Notes: generated by a model from the sequence alone, not told the origin. Positions 18,279 to 27,630 are shown, counted from the stretch's first letter. The stretch: DNA of 64,000 nucleotides from Prevotella sp. tc2-28 (GCF_900107705.1 NZ_FNRE01000006.1:62001-126000); one strand, 5' to 3'. Program-made: numbers and translations.

Positions 18279-18881
18279 TCAGAAATCAAAACTGAGCTGA
18301 CCGTCACCTAATAGGTTATACGACCGGCGGTGATAAGGTGTGATGCCATTCTGACGGATGGCATCACGATGTTTTTTGGTGGGATATCCTTTGTTTGACA
18401 ACCAGTCATATTGTGGATATTCCAAAGCCAACTGGTTCATGTAGTCATCACGATAGGTCTTGGCAAGGATACTGGCTGCGGCGATGGAGAGGTATTTCCC
18501 GTCGCCCTTAACGATAGTGGTTGCTGGAATCTGCTGATAGGGCTTGAAGCGGTTACCGTCAACGATGATAGCCTCTGGACGCACCTTCAATTGGTCTAAG
18601 GCTCTGTGCATAGCCAGGATAGAAGCATTCAGAATATTGATGCGGTCTATCTCCTGAGGGGTAACAATGCCTACCGCCCATGCCACAGCATCTTGCTCTA
18701 TGATGTCACGAAGCTGGTATCGTTTCTTTTCCGTGAGTTGCTTCGAATCGTTCAGTAACTCGTTCTGATAATCGGGTGGCAATATGACGGCAGCCGCATA
18801 GACACTGCCTGCCAGACAGCCACGGCCTGCCTCATCGCATCCGGCTTCAATCTTTCCTTCGTAATAATGACTTGCTAACAT
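18279..18881 (-). CDS. rnhB: Ribonuclease HII
   Basis: Cuts RNA in RNA-DNA hybrids and removes single ribonucleotides. The 200 residues show the type 2 RNase H motifs: [12 protein letters not shown] near the N-terminus with the first acidic pair, the middle [29 protein letters not shown], and the C-terminal [11 protein letters not shown]. It begins 10 bp after the stop of the TPR-SpoIIE gene on the same strand, so the two are probably cotranscribed. Confidence 0.96.
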   Translation of the reverse strand: MLASHYYEGKIEAGCDEAGRGCLAGSVYAAAVILPPDYQNELLNDSKQLTEKKRYQLRDIIEQDAVAWAVGIVTPQEIDRINILNASILAMHRALDQLKVRPEAIIVDGNRFKPYQQIPATTIVKGDGKYLSIAAASILAKTYRDDYMNQLALEYPQYDWLSNKGYPTKKHRDAIRQNGITPYHRRSYNLLGDGQLSFDF

Positions 18882-18891
18882 ATCTTTTGCC

Positions 18892-20946
18892 TCACTCTCC
18901 TTTAACCAACAGGCACATGATGGTCAAGTCGTCATTGGGCTCTGCCCCGTTGCGATGTTGTTCCACCTCTTTAACCAGTGTCTCGATGACCTGACGTGAA
19001 CTGGTAAAATGATTGTTATTCAGTATATCTAACAGATGGTCGTCACCAAACTGCTCCTGTTGTATGTTCTCTGCTTCATTAAGTCCGTCAGTATAGATAA
19101 GCAACGGACACCCTTTGATGTTATCCATAGCCTCGCCAACAAAGTCAAGATCAGGCCACAGACCGATAGGCGCATTTGTTTCCATCTCCAGATAGGCCGC
19201 GGGAACTCCCCATATAGGCGGGTTATGTCCCGCATTACAAAAGTCCATATGTCCGCTATTCAGATTGATGAGCCCGATGAACATAGTGACAAACATTCCC
19301 TGCTCGTTGTTCTCCGTCAGTGCTGCATTCATATAGGTGGCAATGTCGGCAGGTTTCATATGTTGTGTGGCAAAGGTGCGGAACAATCGGGTAGCCTGTG
19401 CCATGAACAAGCTGGCAGGAACACCCTTTCCCGACACGTCGCCGACACAGAAATAAAACTCGTCGTCCAGCAATAGATATCCGTACAGGTCACCACCAAC
19501 CTCCTTGGCAGGAGTCATGGCAGCGTAGACATCAATATTCTTCTCATCAGGGAATATGTTAGGAACCATCGACATCTGGATGTCCCGGGCAATGCGAAGT
19601 TCACTCTCTATACGCTCCTTCGCCTTCGTGGTCGTCTCTAGCTGGTCGTATGCCACCTGCAGCTGCGTATGGGCAGCAGCCAACCGATGCGCAGCCTTGC
19701 GTTTATGCAAGGTATAAGTCAAGAAGAAGATGATGAGCAACACCAGCGCAACACCCGTACTGATGAGTCGTTGCTGCGACAGTTCCGCTTGATGTCGGGC
19801 AATCTCCGCCTCCTTACCCTGAGTGTCATAGATGGTAGCCAACTCAGCAGTACGGCTATTTTTCTGCGTTGTAATGGCTGAATCGAGGATGGCCAGAATG
19901 TGCATACCTGCCACTATGGCTGAGTCACGTTGTCTAATCTCTGCGTTTGCCTTGTACTTGGGCAACATATATAGTTGTATGTTGTCCAGTGACTGTTCCT
20001 TTCCTGTCTTAGCAAGCATTTCATCCAGCCAATGGTAGTTATTGGCCGCCTCACGATAGCGATGTGCAACCATCAGATAATCGTTGGCATTGATACGCCC
20101 TTCTGCCGTTTGCGAATAGTCGGTCAGCAGGAATTTGCGATAAGCTTCGGCAGCATCATGCGGTTTGTTCAGACTCTGCAATGCTACCGCCCGCATAATC
20201 TCGATTCGTCCCTTGTACTCGTCGAAATACTCCGTACGGGCATCCGGTTTTTGGCTATACTTGCCTAATAACATCTCCGTTCGGTCTATCCAATAGATAG
20301 CATCGGCATAGCGACGGGTGTTGATATATGCCATACTAGTATATACGGTTCCAATGACAGCTTCTTGGAATCCACGTCCCGTACTGTCTGATTGCCACCG
20401 GTTGGCATAGTGTTCACGAGCAATAAGGAAACTCTCGTTGGCCTCCGATACCTGTCCCAGATTTAACTGGCAACATCCGATGTTGTTTAACAGGATGGCA
20501 TAGTCTATGTCTGATCCGATGCCAGACTGTTCCATCTTCTTCACAGCAGGCATCGCCACACGCAGTGAACCCTCGAAGTCACCTTTAATCAGCAATAATT
20601 CTGATAGTCGTCTCGCCGACTTGTTATAGCTCAGCTGGTCTTGACTTGTCTTTACTTCACAGTCAAGGGCCTTCCGATAACACACCTCTGCCATCCGGTA
20701 ATGGCCCTGTCGGTAATAGTACACGCCACGCCACCGATTGGCATCGAGCGGAGAGAGGTCACCTACCATCTCCAAGCTGTCGGTCAGTTCCTTCATCCGG
20801 GCATAATTCTTTACAGCACCAGCGCTGAAAATCAGACTGTCAGCTCGGCTGGCGCGCAGTTCCTTGTGCTTGGCTTCACCACACGATAGCATAGTGGCAA
20901 TAACAGCGATGAAGATTATGACTACCGAAAAACTTCTCTTATTCAT
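18892..20946 (-). CDS. Lipoprotein-anchored TPR protein with SpoIIE (PP2C) phosphatase
   Basis: 684 residues. The signal sequence ends in a lipobox-like TMLSC. TPR-like helical repeats span about residues 60-330 (for example [19 protein letters not shown] and [20 protein letters not shown]). A single membrane helix follows at about 391-411 ([20 protein letters not shown]), then a coiled segment and a SpoIIE PP2C domain with [33 protein letters not shown] and NDDLTIM. The layout implies a periplasmic TPR sensor controlling a cytosolic phosphatase. It is the second SpoIIE gene within 8 kb and shares its catalytic motifs closely with the first. Promoter TATCTTTG lies 24 bp upstream. Confidence 0.88.
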   Translation of the reverse strand: MNKRSFSVVIIFIAVIATMLSCGEAKHKELRASRADSLIFSAGAVKNYARMKELTDSLEMVGDLSPLDANRWRGVYYYRQGHYRMAEVCYRKALDCEVKTSQDQLSYNKSARRLSELLLIKGDFEGSLRVAMPAVKKMEQSGIGSDIDYAILLNNIGCCQLNLGQVSEANESFLIAREHYANRWQSDSTGRGFQEAVIGTVYTSMAYINTRRYADAIYWIDRTEMLLGKYSQKPDARTEYFDEYKGRIEIMRAVALQSLNKPHDAAEAYRKFLLTDYSQTAEGRINANDYLMVAHRYREAANNYHWLDEMLAKTGKEQSLDNIQLYMLPKYKANAEIRQRDSAIVAGMHILAILDSAITTQKNSRTAELATIYDTQGKEAEIARHQAELSQQRLISTGVALVLLIIFFLTYTLHKRKAAHRLAAAHTQLQVAYDQLETTTKAKERIESELRIARDIQMSMVPNIFPDEKNIDVYAAMTPAKEVGGDLYGYLLLDDEFYFCVGDVSGKGVPASLFMAQATRLFRTFATQHMKPADIATYMNAALTENNEQGMFVTMFIGLINLNSGHMDFCNAGHNPPIWGVPAAYLEMETNAPIGLWPDLDFVGEAMDNIKGCPLLIYTDGLNEAENIQQEQFGDDHLLDILNNNHFTSSRQVIETLVKEVEQHRNGAEPNDDLTIMCLLVKGE

Positions 20947-20969
20947 ATCGAACGATTGCTATTCGCTGG

Positions 20970-20977
20970 CAAAGATA
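20970..20977 (-). promoter_or_regulatory. Promoter of the TPR-SpoIIE / rnhB operon, -7 element
   Basis: Minus-strand TATCTTTG followed by GCC, 24 bp before the start codon. Confidence 0.65.
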
Positions 20978-20990
20978 CGATTTTTCCCGA

Positions 20991-21019
20991 AAAAAATGTC
21001 AGCAGTGATGACATTTTTT
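20991..21019. repeat. Perfect 11-bp inverted repeat in a divergent gap
   Basis: AAAAAATGTCA / TGACATTTTTT has a 7-base loop. It looks like a terminator, but both flanking genes point away from it, so an operator role is more likely. Confidence 0.6.
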
Positions 21020-21042
21020 CCAATTATTCATCATATTACTAA

Positions 21043-21054
21043 AAGTATATACTT
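21043..21054. promoter_or_regulatory. 12-bp palindrome upstream of the transketolase operon
   Basis: AAGTATATACTT is a perfect palindrome ending 11 bp before the start codon of the first operon gene. A regulator binding site is possible, but AT-rich chance cannot be excluded. Confidence 0.4.
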
Positions 21055-21064
21055 ATAAAAACTT

Positions 21065-21898
21065 ATGAACGCAAAACAGTTAGAATTAATCGCCGAGCAG
21101 AATCGCAAACGGCTCGTCGAAGTAGTGTATGCCGCCAAGGCTGGTCACATTGGTGGTGATCTGTCATGCCTGAACGTGATGACAGCTCTGTATTTTGAAG
21201 TAATGAAAAACATTGACCCCGCCCAGCCGAAGAACCCTGAGCGTGACCGTTTCGTACTGTCAAAGGGGCATTGCGTGGAGGCCCTCTATGTGACACTCGA
21301 GGCCAAGGGATTCCTGAAGCCGGAAGTGCTCGACACATTGGGTAAGTTCGGTTCCATCTTGAGTGGTCACCCAACTATTGAGGTGCCAGGCATAGAGGTT
21401 AACAGTGGCGCTTTGGGTCACGGTCTAAGCATCGGTGTAGGCATGGCCATTGCTGCCAAGATGGACAAAAAACCCTACCGCACCTATGTCATGATGGGCG
21501 ACGGCGAACAAGGCGAAGGCTCTATCTACGAAGCAGCCATGGCTGGCCACCGCTATCAGTTGGACAATCTGGTGGCTATCATCGACCGTAATCATTTGCA
21601 AATCAGCGGTAACACAGAAGATGTGATGCCTCTCGACTCTATCAAGGAGCGCTGGAGCGCTTTCGGATGGGACGTTATCGAACTCAACGGCGACTCTATG
21701 GACGATATCCTGCGTGCCTTCAACAGCATCGACTACACCAACCAGAAACCTCATCTGCTGGTCAGCAACACAACGAAGGGTCGCGGTGTCTCCTTCATGG
21801 AAGGTATCGCCAAATGGCATCATGGTGTGCTGAATGAGGAGCAGTGCCAAGATGCCGTGAAGGAAATAGAAAAAAGGATTGAAGAACTGAAGAATTGA
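21065..21898 (+). CDS. aptA: Transketolase N-terminal (TPP-binding) subunit, apulose-4-phosphate type
   Basis: 277 residues, the size of a split transketolase alpha subunit. The thiamine-diphosphate motif GDGEQGEGSIYEAAMAGHRYQ ends in VAIIDRNHLQISG (GDG..N). LSKGHCVEALY and HGLSIGVGMAIAAK are family features. It transfers two-carbon units together with the next gene product. The association with an FGGY kinase and an L-fucose-isomerase-like gene matches the transketolase route for D-apiose reported in other bacteria, in which apulose-4-phosphate is the substrate. That assignment is inferred from context; a general pentose-phosphate split transketolase is the alternative. Confidence 0.7.
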   Translation: MNAKQLELIAEQNRKRLVEVVYAAKAGHIGGDLSCLNVMTALYFEVMKNIDPAQPKNPERDRFVLSKGHCVEALYVTLEAKGFLKPEVLDTLGKFGSILSGHPTIEVPGIEVNSGALGHGLSIGVGMAIAAKMDKKPYRTYVMMGDGEQGEGSIYEAAMAGHRYQLDNLVAIIDRNHLQISGNTEDVMPLDSIKERWSAFGWDVIELNGDSMDDILRAFNSIDYTNQKPHLLVSNTTKGRGVSFMEGIAKWHHGVLNEEQCQDAVKEIEKRIEELKN

Positions 21899-21903
21899 AG
21901 ATT

Positions 21904-22827
21904 ATGATAGCTTGTAGAAAACAATTTACCGACACGTTGCTGGAACTGGCGCGTGAGGACAAAGATATTATCGCAGTAACTACCGATGCTCGCGGTTCAG
22001 TAACGCTTGGCGACTATGCCAACGCGCTGCCTGACCAGTTCGTTGAATGTGGTATTGCCGAGCAGGATGCAGTAGGAATCTCCGCCGGTTTGGCTCACTC
22101 AGGAAAGAAAGTGTTCTGTTGCGGCCCCGCCTGCTTCTATGTAGCACGCTCCCTAGAACAAGTGAAGGTTGACCTTGCCTATTCAGAGAACCCCGTCACC
22201 ATTCTCGGTGTTTCGGGCGGTGTGGCCTATGGTGCCCTTGGTGCCACCCATCATTCGCTTCACGACATTGCCGTACTACGCACCTTCCCGGGGATGACCG
22301 TTTGTCTGCCTTCCGACTGGCGCGTCACTAAGAAACTGGTAAAGTTCCTCGTCAACTATGACAAGCCATGCTACGTCCGTGTCGGTCGTGCTGCCGTTCC
22401 TGATGTCTATGCCGACGACAACTTCCAGTTTGAGGTGGGTAAGGCTATCCAAGTACTCGATGGTAAAGATGTCACCATCGTGGCTACGGGTGAAACGGTC
22501 TACCATGCCTGGCAGGCAGGTCTGAGGTTAAAGGAACAAGGCGTCTCTGCCCGCGTACTCGACATGTCATGGATTAAGCCCTTCGACATGGAGGCCATCT
22601 TGAAGGCCGCTCGTGAAACCGGTCGCTTTGTAACCGTTGAGGAGCACTCGCAGTTCGGCGGTCTGGGTGCTATGGTGTGCGAGACCGTCGCAGAGCATCC
22701 CGTACCTGTTCGTATTCTCGGCATCCCCGACGAGAATGTCGTCCACGGTACCAATGCTGAGATTTTCCATCACTATGGACTGGATGCCGATGGCATCGTA
22801 AAGGCGACGCTCGATTTCATCAAATAG
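21904..22827 (+). CDS. aptB: Transketolase C-terminal subunit, apulose-4-phosphate type
   Basis: 307 residues from the ATG at 21904; a TTG three codons earlier, overlapping the preceding stop, is the alternative. It begins in the transketolase pyrimidine-binding domain (ITTDARGSVTLGDYANALPDQFVECGIAEQDAVGISAGLA) and ends in the transketolase C-terminal domain (TVEEHSQFGGLGAMVCETVAEH). It completes the split enzyme encoded by the previous gene. The next gene starts 6 bp after the stop, so this is an operon. Confidence 0.7.
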   Translation: MIACRKQFTDTLLELAREDKDIIAVTTDARGSVTLGDYANALPDQFVECGIAEQDAVGISAGLAHSGKKVFCCGPACFYVARSLEQVKVDLAYSENPVTILGVSGGVAYGALGATHHSLHDIAVLRTFPGMTVCLPSDWRVTKKLVKFLVNYDKPCYVRVGRAAVPDVYADDNFQFEVGKAIQVLDGKDVTIVATGETVYHAWQAGLRLKEQGVSARVLDMSWIKPFDMEAILKAARETGRFVTVEEHSQFGGLGAMVCETVAEHPVPVRILGIPDENVVHGTNAEIFHHYGLDADGIVKATLDFIK

Positions 22828-22833
22828 CCCCTT

Positions 22834-24330
22834 ATGCCCATGACACAACGATTTATTGCAATAGACCAAAGTACCTCGTCGACGAAGGCATTGCTTTTTG
22901 ACGAGCAATGTAAAGTCCTGGCCCGCACCAATGTAGACCATAAGCAGTACTATCCCCAGACAGGATGGGTGGAGCATGATGCCGAAGAGATTTACACCAA
23001 CATGGTGGAAGCCATCCGTAAGCTCATGGAAAATGTGGATCTGCACTATTCTTTGATTCCACACACATTTTCCCTAGCCCTCACCAACCAGCGCGAGACA
23101 GCAGTGGTATGGAACAAGCTGACGGGCAAGCCCATTGCCAATGCCGTGGTTTGGCAAGACACCCGTGGTGCTGAGCTCTGCCGCACGCTACGCTCTTCGG
23201 GAATGGCAAAGATGGTGTTCGAAAAAAGCGGACTGCTCATCGACCCGAACTTCTCTGCAACAGGTGTAAAATGGTTGCTTGATAACATAGAGGGAGCGCG
23301 TGACGCAGCGAACCGCGGTGAACTGCTAATGGGTACCATCGAGACATGGCTCATCTGGAAACTGACAGGCGGCAAGACCTTTGCTACCGACTATACCAAT
23401 GCATCGCGCACCATGTTATTCAACATCCATACGATGCAGTGGGACGACGAACTGCTAGCCCTCTTCGACATTCCACGTTCGATGATGCCAGACGTACTGC
23501 CGTGCGATGCCATCTATGGTGAGACGACCGTCGAGGGAATATTCACCAAACCCATACAGATTGCTGGCGTACTCGGCGACTCTCATGGTGCCCTTGTAGG
23601 ACAGATGTGCTTCACACCCGGTTCAGGCAAAGTCACCTATGGCACAGGCTCGAGCGTGATGGTGAATATCGGTGAAGAGCCCAAGATGGCGCCCGAAGGA
23701 CTCGTTACCAGCGTTGGATTCTCAGCTTTCGGCAAGGTTTACTACGGTTTTGAAGGCAACATCTACAGCACAGGAGCCACGCTGAAATGGATTGCCGACC
23801 AGTTGCAGCTAGTAGGCCATCCGTCAGAGATGGAGGCGCTAGCCACCAGCATTCCCGACAATGGCGGTGTCTATATCGTGCCCGCCTTCTCCGGACTTGG
23901 TGCCCCCTGGTGGCAGTCTAACGTCAAAGGTGCTGTCTTCGGACTGACCTTTGCTACAACGAAAGCCCATTTCTTGCGCGCTGCCCTCGAGAGCATTGCC
24001 TATCAAATCAAAGACCTTATCGACGTGATGGCTCGCGCCACAGGAGGCCGGCTGAAGGAAATCGCTGCCGACGGCGGTCCCACCAAGAACAAGTTCCTCA
24101 TGCAGTTCCAAGCCGACATGCTTGACACGCCAGTGGTATGCACTGAGGTTGACGACGCCTCAGCCTTAGGTGCCGTCATCATGAACGGCTTTGCGCGAGG
24201 CATCTGGAAGAGTTTCGACGAGGTGGCTCCGCTGCGCAAGGTAACAGAGGTCATCAAGCCTCAGCAGAACCCGCAGAAGCAAACCCTCTATCAGGGATGG
24301 CGTGATGCGGTGAATCAATTAATCAAATAA
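22834..24330 (+). CDS. aplK: FGGY-family carbohydrate kinase, probable apulose kinase
   Basis: 498 residues. The N-terminal ATPase fold opens with FIAIDQSTSSTKALLFDE, and NQRETAVVWNKLTGKPIANAVVWQDTR resembles glycerol kinase. The adenosine part contains GTGSSVMVNIGEEPK, the IAADGGPTKNKFLMQFQADML segment and ASALGAVIMNGFARGIW. Sequence alone would suggest glycerol kinase. The operon (split transketolase before, sugar isomerase after) points to phosphorylation of a branched or straight pentulose such as D-apulose. Activity needs testing. Confidence 0.6.
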   Translation: MPMTQRFIAIDQSTSSTKALLFDEQCKVLARTNVDHKQYYPQTGWVEHDAEEIYTNMVEAIRKLMENVDLHYSLIPHTFSLALTNQRETAVVWNKLTGKPIANAVVWQDTRGAELCRTLRSSGMAKMVFEKSGLLIDPNFSATGVKWLLDNIEGARDAANRGELLMGTIETWLIWKLTGGKTFATDYTNASRTMLFNIHTMQWDDELLALFDIPRSMMPDVLPCDAIYGETTVEGIFTKPIQIAGVLGDSHGALVGQMCFTPGSGKVTYGTGSSVMVNIGEEPKMAPEGLVTSVGFSAFGKVYYGFEGNIYSTGATLKWIADQLQLVGHPSEMEALATSIPDNGGVYIVPAFSGLGAPWWQSNVKGAVFGLTFATTKAHFLRAALESIAYQIKDLIDVMARATGGRLKEIAADGGPTKNKFLMQFQADMLDTPVVCTEVDDASALGAVIMNGFARGIWKSFDEVAPLRKVTEVIKPQQNPQKQTLYQGWRDAVNQLIK

Positions 24331-24347
24331 CTTAAAACTAAACAAAT

Positions 24348-25772
24348 ATGAAGAACGGAAAGACATGTTTTGGCGTGATTATCGGAACCCGCGCCTATTT
24401 TAATTCAGAGTTGGCCAAAGACGTTCGCAAGCAGTTGCTCAAGACGCTTGACGACGGTGGCTACGAATACATCATCCTGCCCGAGAATGCTACGCCTACC
24501 GGCAGTTCGAGCATTGAGACCCGCGAGGACGGACTGAAAGTATCGAAGCAGTTCCGCGCTCACCGCGACGAGATTGATGGTATCATCGTCTCATTGCCTA
24601 ACTTCGGCTTCGAGATTGGTATCATCAATGCCATCAGTGATGCCGACCTGAACGTGCCCGTCATGGTACAGGCGTGCGACGACGAGAACGACAAGGTAGA
24701 CCTCGACTCACGCCGTGATGCCTTCTGCGGTAAGATCAGCGTATGCAACAACCTCTATCAGTATGGCATTCCCTTTACCGACACTACGCTGCACACCTAC
24801 TCCATCTACGACCCGCTGCTCCGCAAGGACATCGACCGCTTTGCAGCCATCTGTCGCGTGGTCAACGGACTTCGCCACTGCCGTCTGGGACAAATCGGTA
24901 CACGTCCGTTGGGCTTCAACACCTGTCGTGCCTCTGAGAAGTTGCTGCAGCGCTCAGGCATCACCGTCGTACCTGCCGACCTCAGCGAGATCCTCTTCGC
25001 CGCACAGAAGATTACGGACGACGACCCGAAGTTCATCGAGATGTGCAATCGCACCTGCAACTATGCCAAGGTACCCGACGCCTATAAAGAGAAGCTCGCC
25101 ATCCAGGCTAAGTTCAGCGTGGCTGTCGAGAACTGGATTGAAGCCAACGACGTGCAGGCAGTAGCCATCCAGTGCTGGGACTCTCTGGAGCAGAACTACG
25201 GCTGCGCTCCCTGCGTCACCATGTCGATGCTCTCTGATAAGCTCATCCCTGCAGCCTGCGAGACCGACCTCGCCGGAGCCGTCTCCATGTATGCCCTGAC
25301 ACTGGCTTCCGGAAAGGCGTCTGCCCTGCTCGACTGGAACAACAACTTTGCAGAGGACCGCAACAAGTGCGTTTGCACACACTGCGGCAACTATGCCAAG
25401 TCGTTCGTCGGCAACGACGACCTGAAGCTCGGTCCACTCGGTGTTCTGGGACGTACACTCGGCAAGATTAACACCTTTGGCGCCGTCTACGCAAAAGTCA
25501 GCGAAGGCCCCTTCACCTTCTTCCGCATCTCCACCGACGACCCCAAAGGTTGCATTAAGGCTTATCTGGGCAAGGGCCAACTCACCAACGACCCCTACGG
25601 CATGGACGGGTGTATCGCCGTCACACAGGTGGACAACCTGCAACAACTGATGAAGTATATCTGCAAGAATGGCTTCGAGCACCATGTAGCCATGTGTCGA
25701 ACCGATGTCGTTGATATCGTACAAGAGGCCATCGAGACCTACCTCGGCTGGAACCTCTACGTTCACGACTAG
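24348..25772 (+). CDS. L-fucose-isomerase-like sugar isomerase, possible D-apiose isomerase
   Basis: 474 residues with the fucose/arabinose isomerase fold. The N-terminal Rossmann-like part contains GVIIGTRAYFNSELAKDVRKQ and IIVSLPNFGFEIGI. The catalytic half contains IQCWDSLEQNYGCAPCVTMSMLSDKLIPAACETDLAGA and a CVCTHCGNY cysteine/histidine segment. Family members convert aldoses to ketoses with a divalent metal. In this operon the expected product is the substrate of the neighbouring kinase; D-apiose to D-apulose is the best guess. A different pentose or deoxyhexose cannot be excluded. A strong terminator follows. Confidence 0.65.
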   Translation: MKNGKTCFGVIIGTRAYFNSELAKDVRKQLLKTLDDGGYEYIILPENATPTGSSSIETREDGLKVSKQFRAHRDEIDGIIVSLPNFGFEIGIINAISDADLNVPVMVQACDDENDKVDLDSRRDAFCGKISVCNNLYQYGIPFTDTTLHTYSIYDPLLRKDIDRFAAICRVVNGLRHCRLGQIGTRPLGFNTCRASEKLLQRSGITVVPADLSEILFAAQKITDDDPKFIEMCNRTCNYAKVPDAYKEKLAIQAKFSVAVENWIEANDVQAVAIQCWDSLEQNYGCAPCVTMSMLSDKLIPAACETDLAGAVSMYALTLASGKASALLDWNNNFAEDRNKCVCTHCGNYAKSFVGNDDLKLGPLGVLGRTLGKINTFGAVYAKVSEGPFTFFRISTDDPKGCIKAYLGKGQLTNDPYGMDGCIAVTQVDNLQQLMKYICKNGFEHHVAMCRTDVVDIVQEAIETYLGWNLYVHD

Positions 25773-25794
25773 ACTCCGTCAGAACATATTCACC

Positions 25795-25835
25795 AAATGA
25801 GAGAGCCAGGGCATGCCGCCTTGGCTCTTTCATTT
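25795..25835 (+). terminator. Terminator of the transketolase-isomerase operon
   Basis: A long stem formed by AAATGAGAGAGCCAGG and CTTGGCTCTTTCATTT, with two non-Watson-Crick pairs and a short loop. Confidence 0.75.
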
Positions 25836-25883
25836 GCATCTTGTCCCTATTAGAGGTGATGACGAGCAAAGGAAATACTATCA

Positions 25884-26240
25884 TCAGGGCCGACTAGACA
25901 TCTTTTTCCGCCATTCAGAGTAATTTTGTCCTTTTATGGCTTTAAAGGCTTCCGAGAAAGTGACATAAGACCGAAAACCACAAGTACAAGAAAGTTGTTT
26001 GGCGGAGATTGGCTGATAATTGGCAACAGCCTTGTTGTAAAGTCGTTCGAAATGCTGGATACGTAATCGGTTAATATAGATATTGAAGGTTATGCCTTTT
26101 TGGGCAAAATATGCGCTCAGATAGGTGCGGTTGGTGCCTATGGCTTCAGCAAGTTGCGTCAGCGTAAGGTCATGATTCAGATATAGTCGCGAACCCTCAC
26201 AATGCTTACGGAGCAAGGATGAAAAATAGAGTCTATTCAT
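25884..26240 (-). CDS. Stand-alone AraC-type HTH protein
   Basis: 118 residues from the ATG at 26240. Almost the entire protein is an AraC DNA-binding domain: LTLTQLAEAIGTNRTYLSAYF is the first HTH and AKQLSCTCGFRSYVTFSEAFKAI the second. There is no sensor domain. The sequence is clearly paralogous to the C-terminus of the divergent membrane regulator next door, sharing GTNRTYLS, INxLRIQHFxRLY and SCGFRSY/SGFRSY-type stretches. It may compete with or modulate that regulator's sites, or be a decaying duplicate. It carries its own plausible promoter. Confidence 0.75.
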   Translation of the reverse strand: MNRLYFSSLLRKHCEGSRLYLNHDLTLTQLAEAIGTNRTYLSAYFAQKGITFNIYINRLRIQHFERLYNKAVANYQPISAKQLSCTCGFRSYVTFSEAFKAIKGQNYSEWRKKMSSRP

Positions 26241-26260
26241 ATTGGTTTGGTTTTGTGATA

Positions 26261-26291
26261 CAAAAATAACAAGTAAGGACGAAATGAGCAA
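26261..26291 (-). promoter_or_regulatory. Promoter of the stand-alone HTH gene
   Basis: On the minus strand TTG (26291-26289) and TATTTTTG (26268-26261) are 20 bases apart. Confidence 0.5.
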
Positions 26292-26375
26292 TAGTAAACT
26301 ATCATTTTTGACAATTCAGCAACAATTTTTGTGATTTTTGCCATTTGTTTGATGTTTCTTCTCATTTATTTGTCG

Positions 26376-26383
26376 TACCTTTG
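26376..26383 (+). promoter_or_regulatory. Promoter of the membrane AraC regulator, -7 element
   Basis: TACCTTTG followed by C, 22 bp before the ATG at 26406. Its presence argues against a start farther upstream at 26331. Confidence 0.6.
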
Positions 26384-26405
26384 CACCGACATCCTATTTT
26401 TATTT

Positions 26406-27494
26406 ATGTACGAACAAGAAGGACTACAGAACTCCATCTACTTGTTGCTCTATGGTGCAACAGCCATGTTGGCCGTGGTATCTTGTCTCTATCTGCTGAT
26501 GCGACGGTATAATATGTTTTCCATTAGTGAACCACCAGTAAGGCTGCGACGATGGGCAGCCGCCTTTCTGGCAGCCGATGCTTTGAGCCACATATGGTGG
26601 ATAGTTATAGGCACTGTTGTGATAGTTGACGACCGCTTAGTGCGCAACGCGGTGAACATCGGACTGGACAGCGTGACGTTGGTACCACTGATGATGGTAA
26701 CGCTAATCTGCATGTTACAGGACAAACGACGTAAACTATGGCCCATCGGTGTGGCAACAATACCTGTAGTGGTGGCTGTCGCGTGGGGCATCGCAGGTCA
26801 CCATACCGTCTACGAGGACTTCGTACGGAACTACCTGATAGCCATTTCCATATTCTTCATCGCATATATGGTGTTCTGCGTGCTCCAGTATGGCAAGTGG
26901 CTCCGCGACAACTATGCCGACTTGGAGCACAAGGAGGTATGGCAGAGCTTAGTGCTGTTGGTGGCCATCCTGCTGACGTTCGTTTGTTACAAGACCAATT
27001 TTGGAGGCTTTATGTCAGAATATGCCGTCCAACTGATGACGATAGTGCTCATCAGTTTTCTGCTATGGCGCGTGGAGACGCTCCAACTATTGGAGCCTGC
27101 CGACGACCACAATAACGAAAACACCCCCGATGAAGAAGGACAGTCGGTCTGCGTACCCTCCTATATTAATACACTTCTGGCTGAGCACTGCGAGGCCAAC
27201 GAACTATACTTACAGCACGACCTAACCATTGGCACACTGTGTGCCGCCACTGGCACCAACCGGACCTACCTAAGCGGATTGTTCTCGCAGCAGGGCATTA
27301 ACTACAACACGTACATCAACCAGCTACGTATTCAACATTTCATGCGACTCTACAGAGAAACTATCGCCAACGAAAGTCCCTACACTACCCAGGAACTGGC
27401 ACTGAAGAGCGGATTCCGTAGCTATCGTACGTTCAGTACCTCGTTTAAACAACTCATGGGCATGACGCCCACTGAGTGGATGAAGAAGCAATAG
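26406..27494 (+). CDS. Membrane-embedded AraC-type regulator
   Basis: 362 residues from the ATG at 26406. The first ~225 residues contain about six hydrophobic helices (for example SIYLLLYGATAMLAVVSCLYLL and NYLIAISIFFIAYMVFCVL). The last ~100 residues form an AraC HTH domain (LTIGTLCAATGTNRTYLSGLF, TTQELALKSGFRSYRTFS, MTPTEWMKKQ). A direct membrane-to-HTH layout implies a one-component regulator that senses a membrane or extracellular signal. It sits between the apiose-type operon and the CAZyme operon and could control either. Its HTH is paralogous to the divergent stand-alone HTH gene. Confidence 0.82.
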   Translation: MYEQEGLQNSIYLLLYGATAMLAVVSCLYLLMRRYNMFSISEPPVRLRRWAAAFLAADALSHIWWIVIGTVVIVDDRLVRNAVNIGLDSVTLVPLMMVTLICMLQDKRRKLWPIGVATIPVVVAVAWGIAGHHTVYEDFVRNYLIAISIFFIAYMVFCVLQYGKWLRDNYADLEHKEVWQSLVLLVAILLTFVCYKTNFGGFMSEYAVQLMTIVLISFLLWRVETLQLLEPADDHNNENTPDEEGQSVCVPSYINTLLAEHCEANELYLQHDLTIGTLCAATGTNRTYLSGLFSQQGINYNTYINQLRIQHFMRLYRETIANESPYTTQELALKSGFRSYRTFSTSFKQLMGMTPTEWMKKQ

Positions 27495-27546
27495 AACGTG
27501 GCGCTGTTTGTGTAAGCCGGAAGCCGGGGAAGGCTATCTGGCGTCA

Positions 27547-27630
27547 GACGGTTAACGCCTATTAACGGTCGACGTTCATCTGGTTCCAGATGGTTAACGC
27601 CTATTAACAGGTGATGTTCATCTGGCTCCA
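27547..27630. repeat. Two 42-bp imperfect tandem repeats upstream of the CAZyme operon
   Basis: Units at 27547-27588 and 27589-27630 agree at about 36 of 42 positions. Each holds GGTTAACGCCTATTAAC (GTTAA/TTAAC inverted half-sites) and GTTCATCTGG; the motif ATCTGG..CAGA also occurs just before the first unit. The -7 element of the operon is 60 bp downstream and lacks a -33 TTG, so these are good candidates for activator sites. Confidence 0.6.

Noticed and set aside
22834..24330. Simple assignment of the FGGY kinase as glycerol kinase
   Set aside because: No glycerol uptake or glycerol-3-phosphate dehydrogenase gene is nearby and the operon partners are a transketolase and a sugar isomerase; kept only as an alternative.
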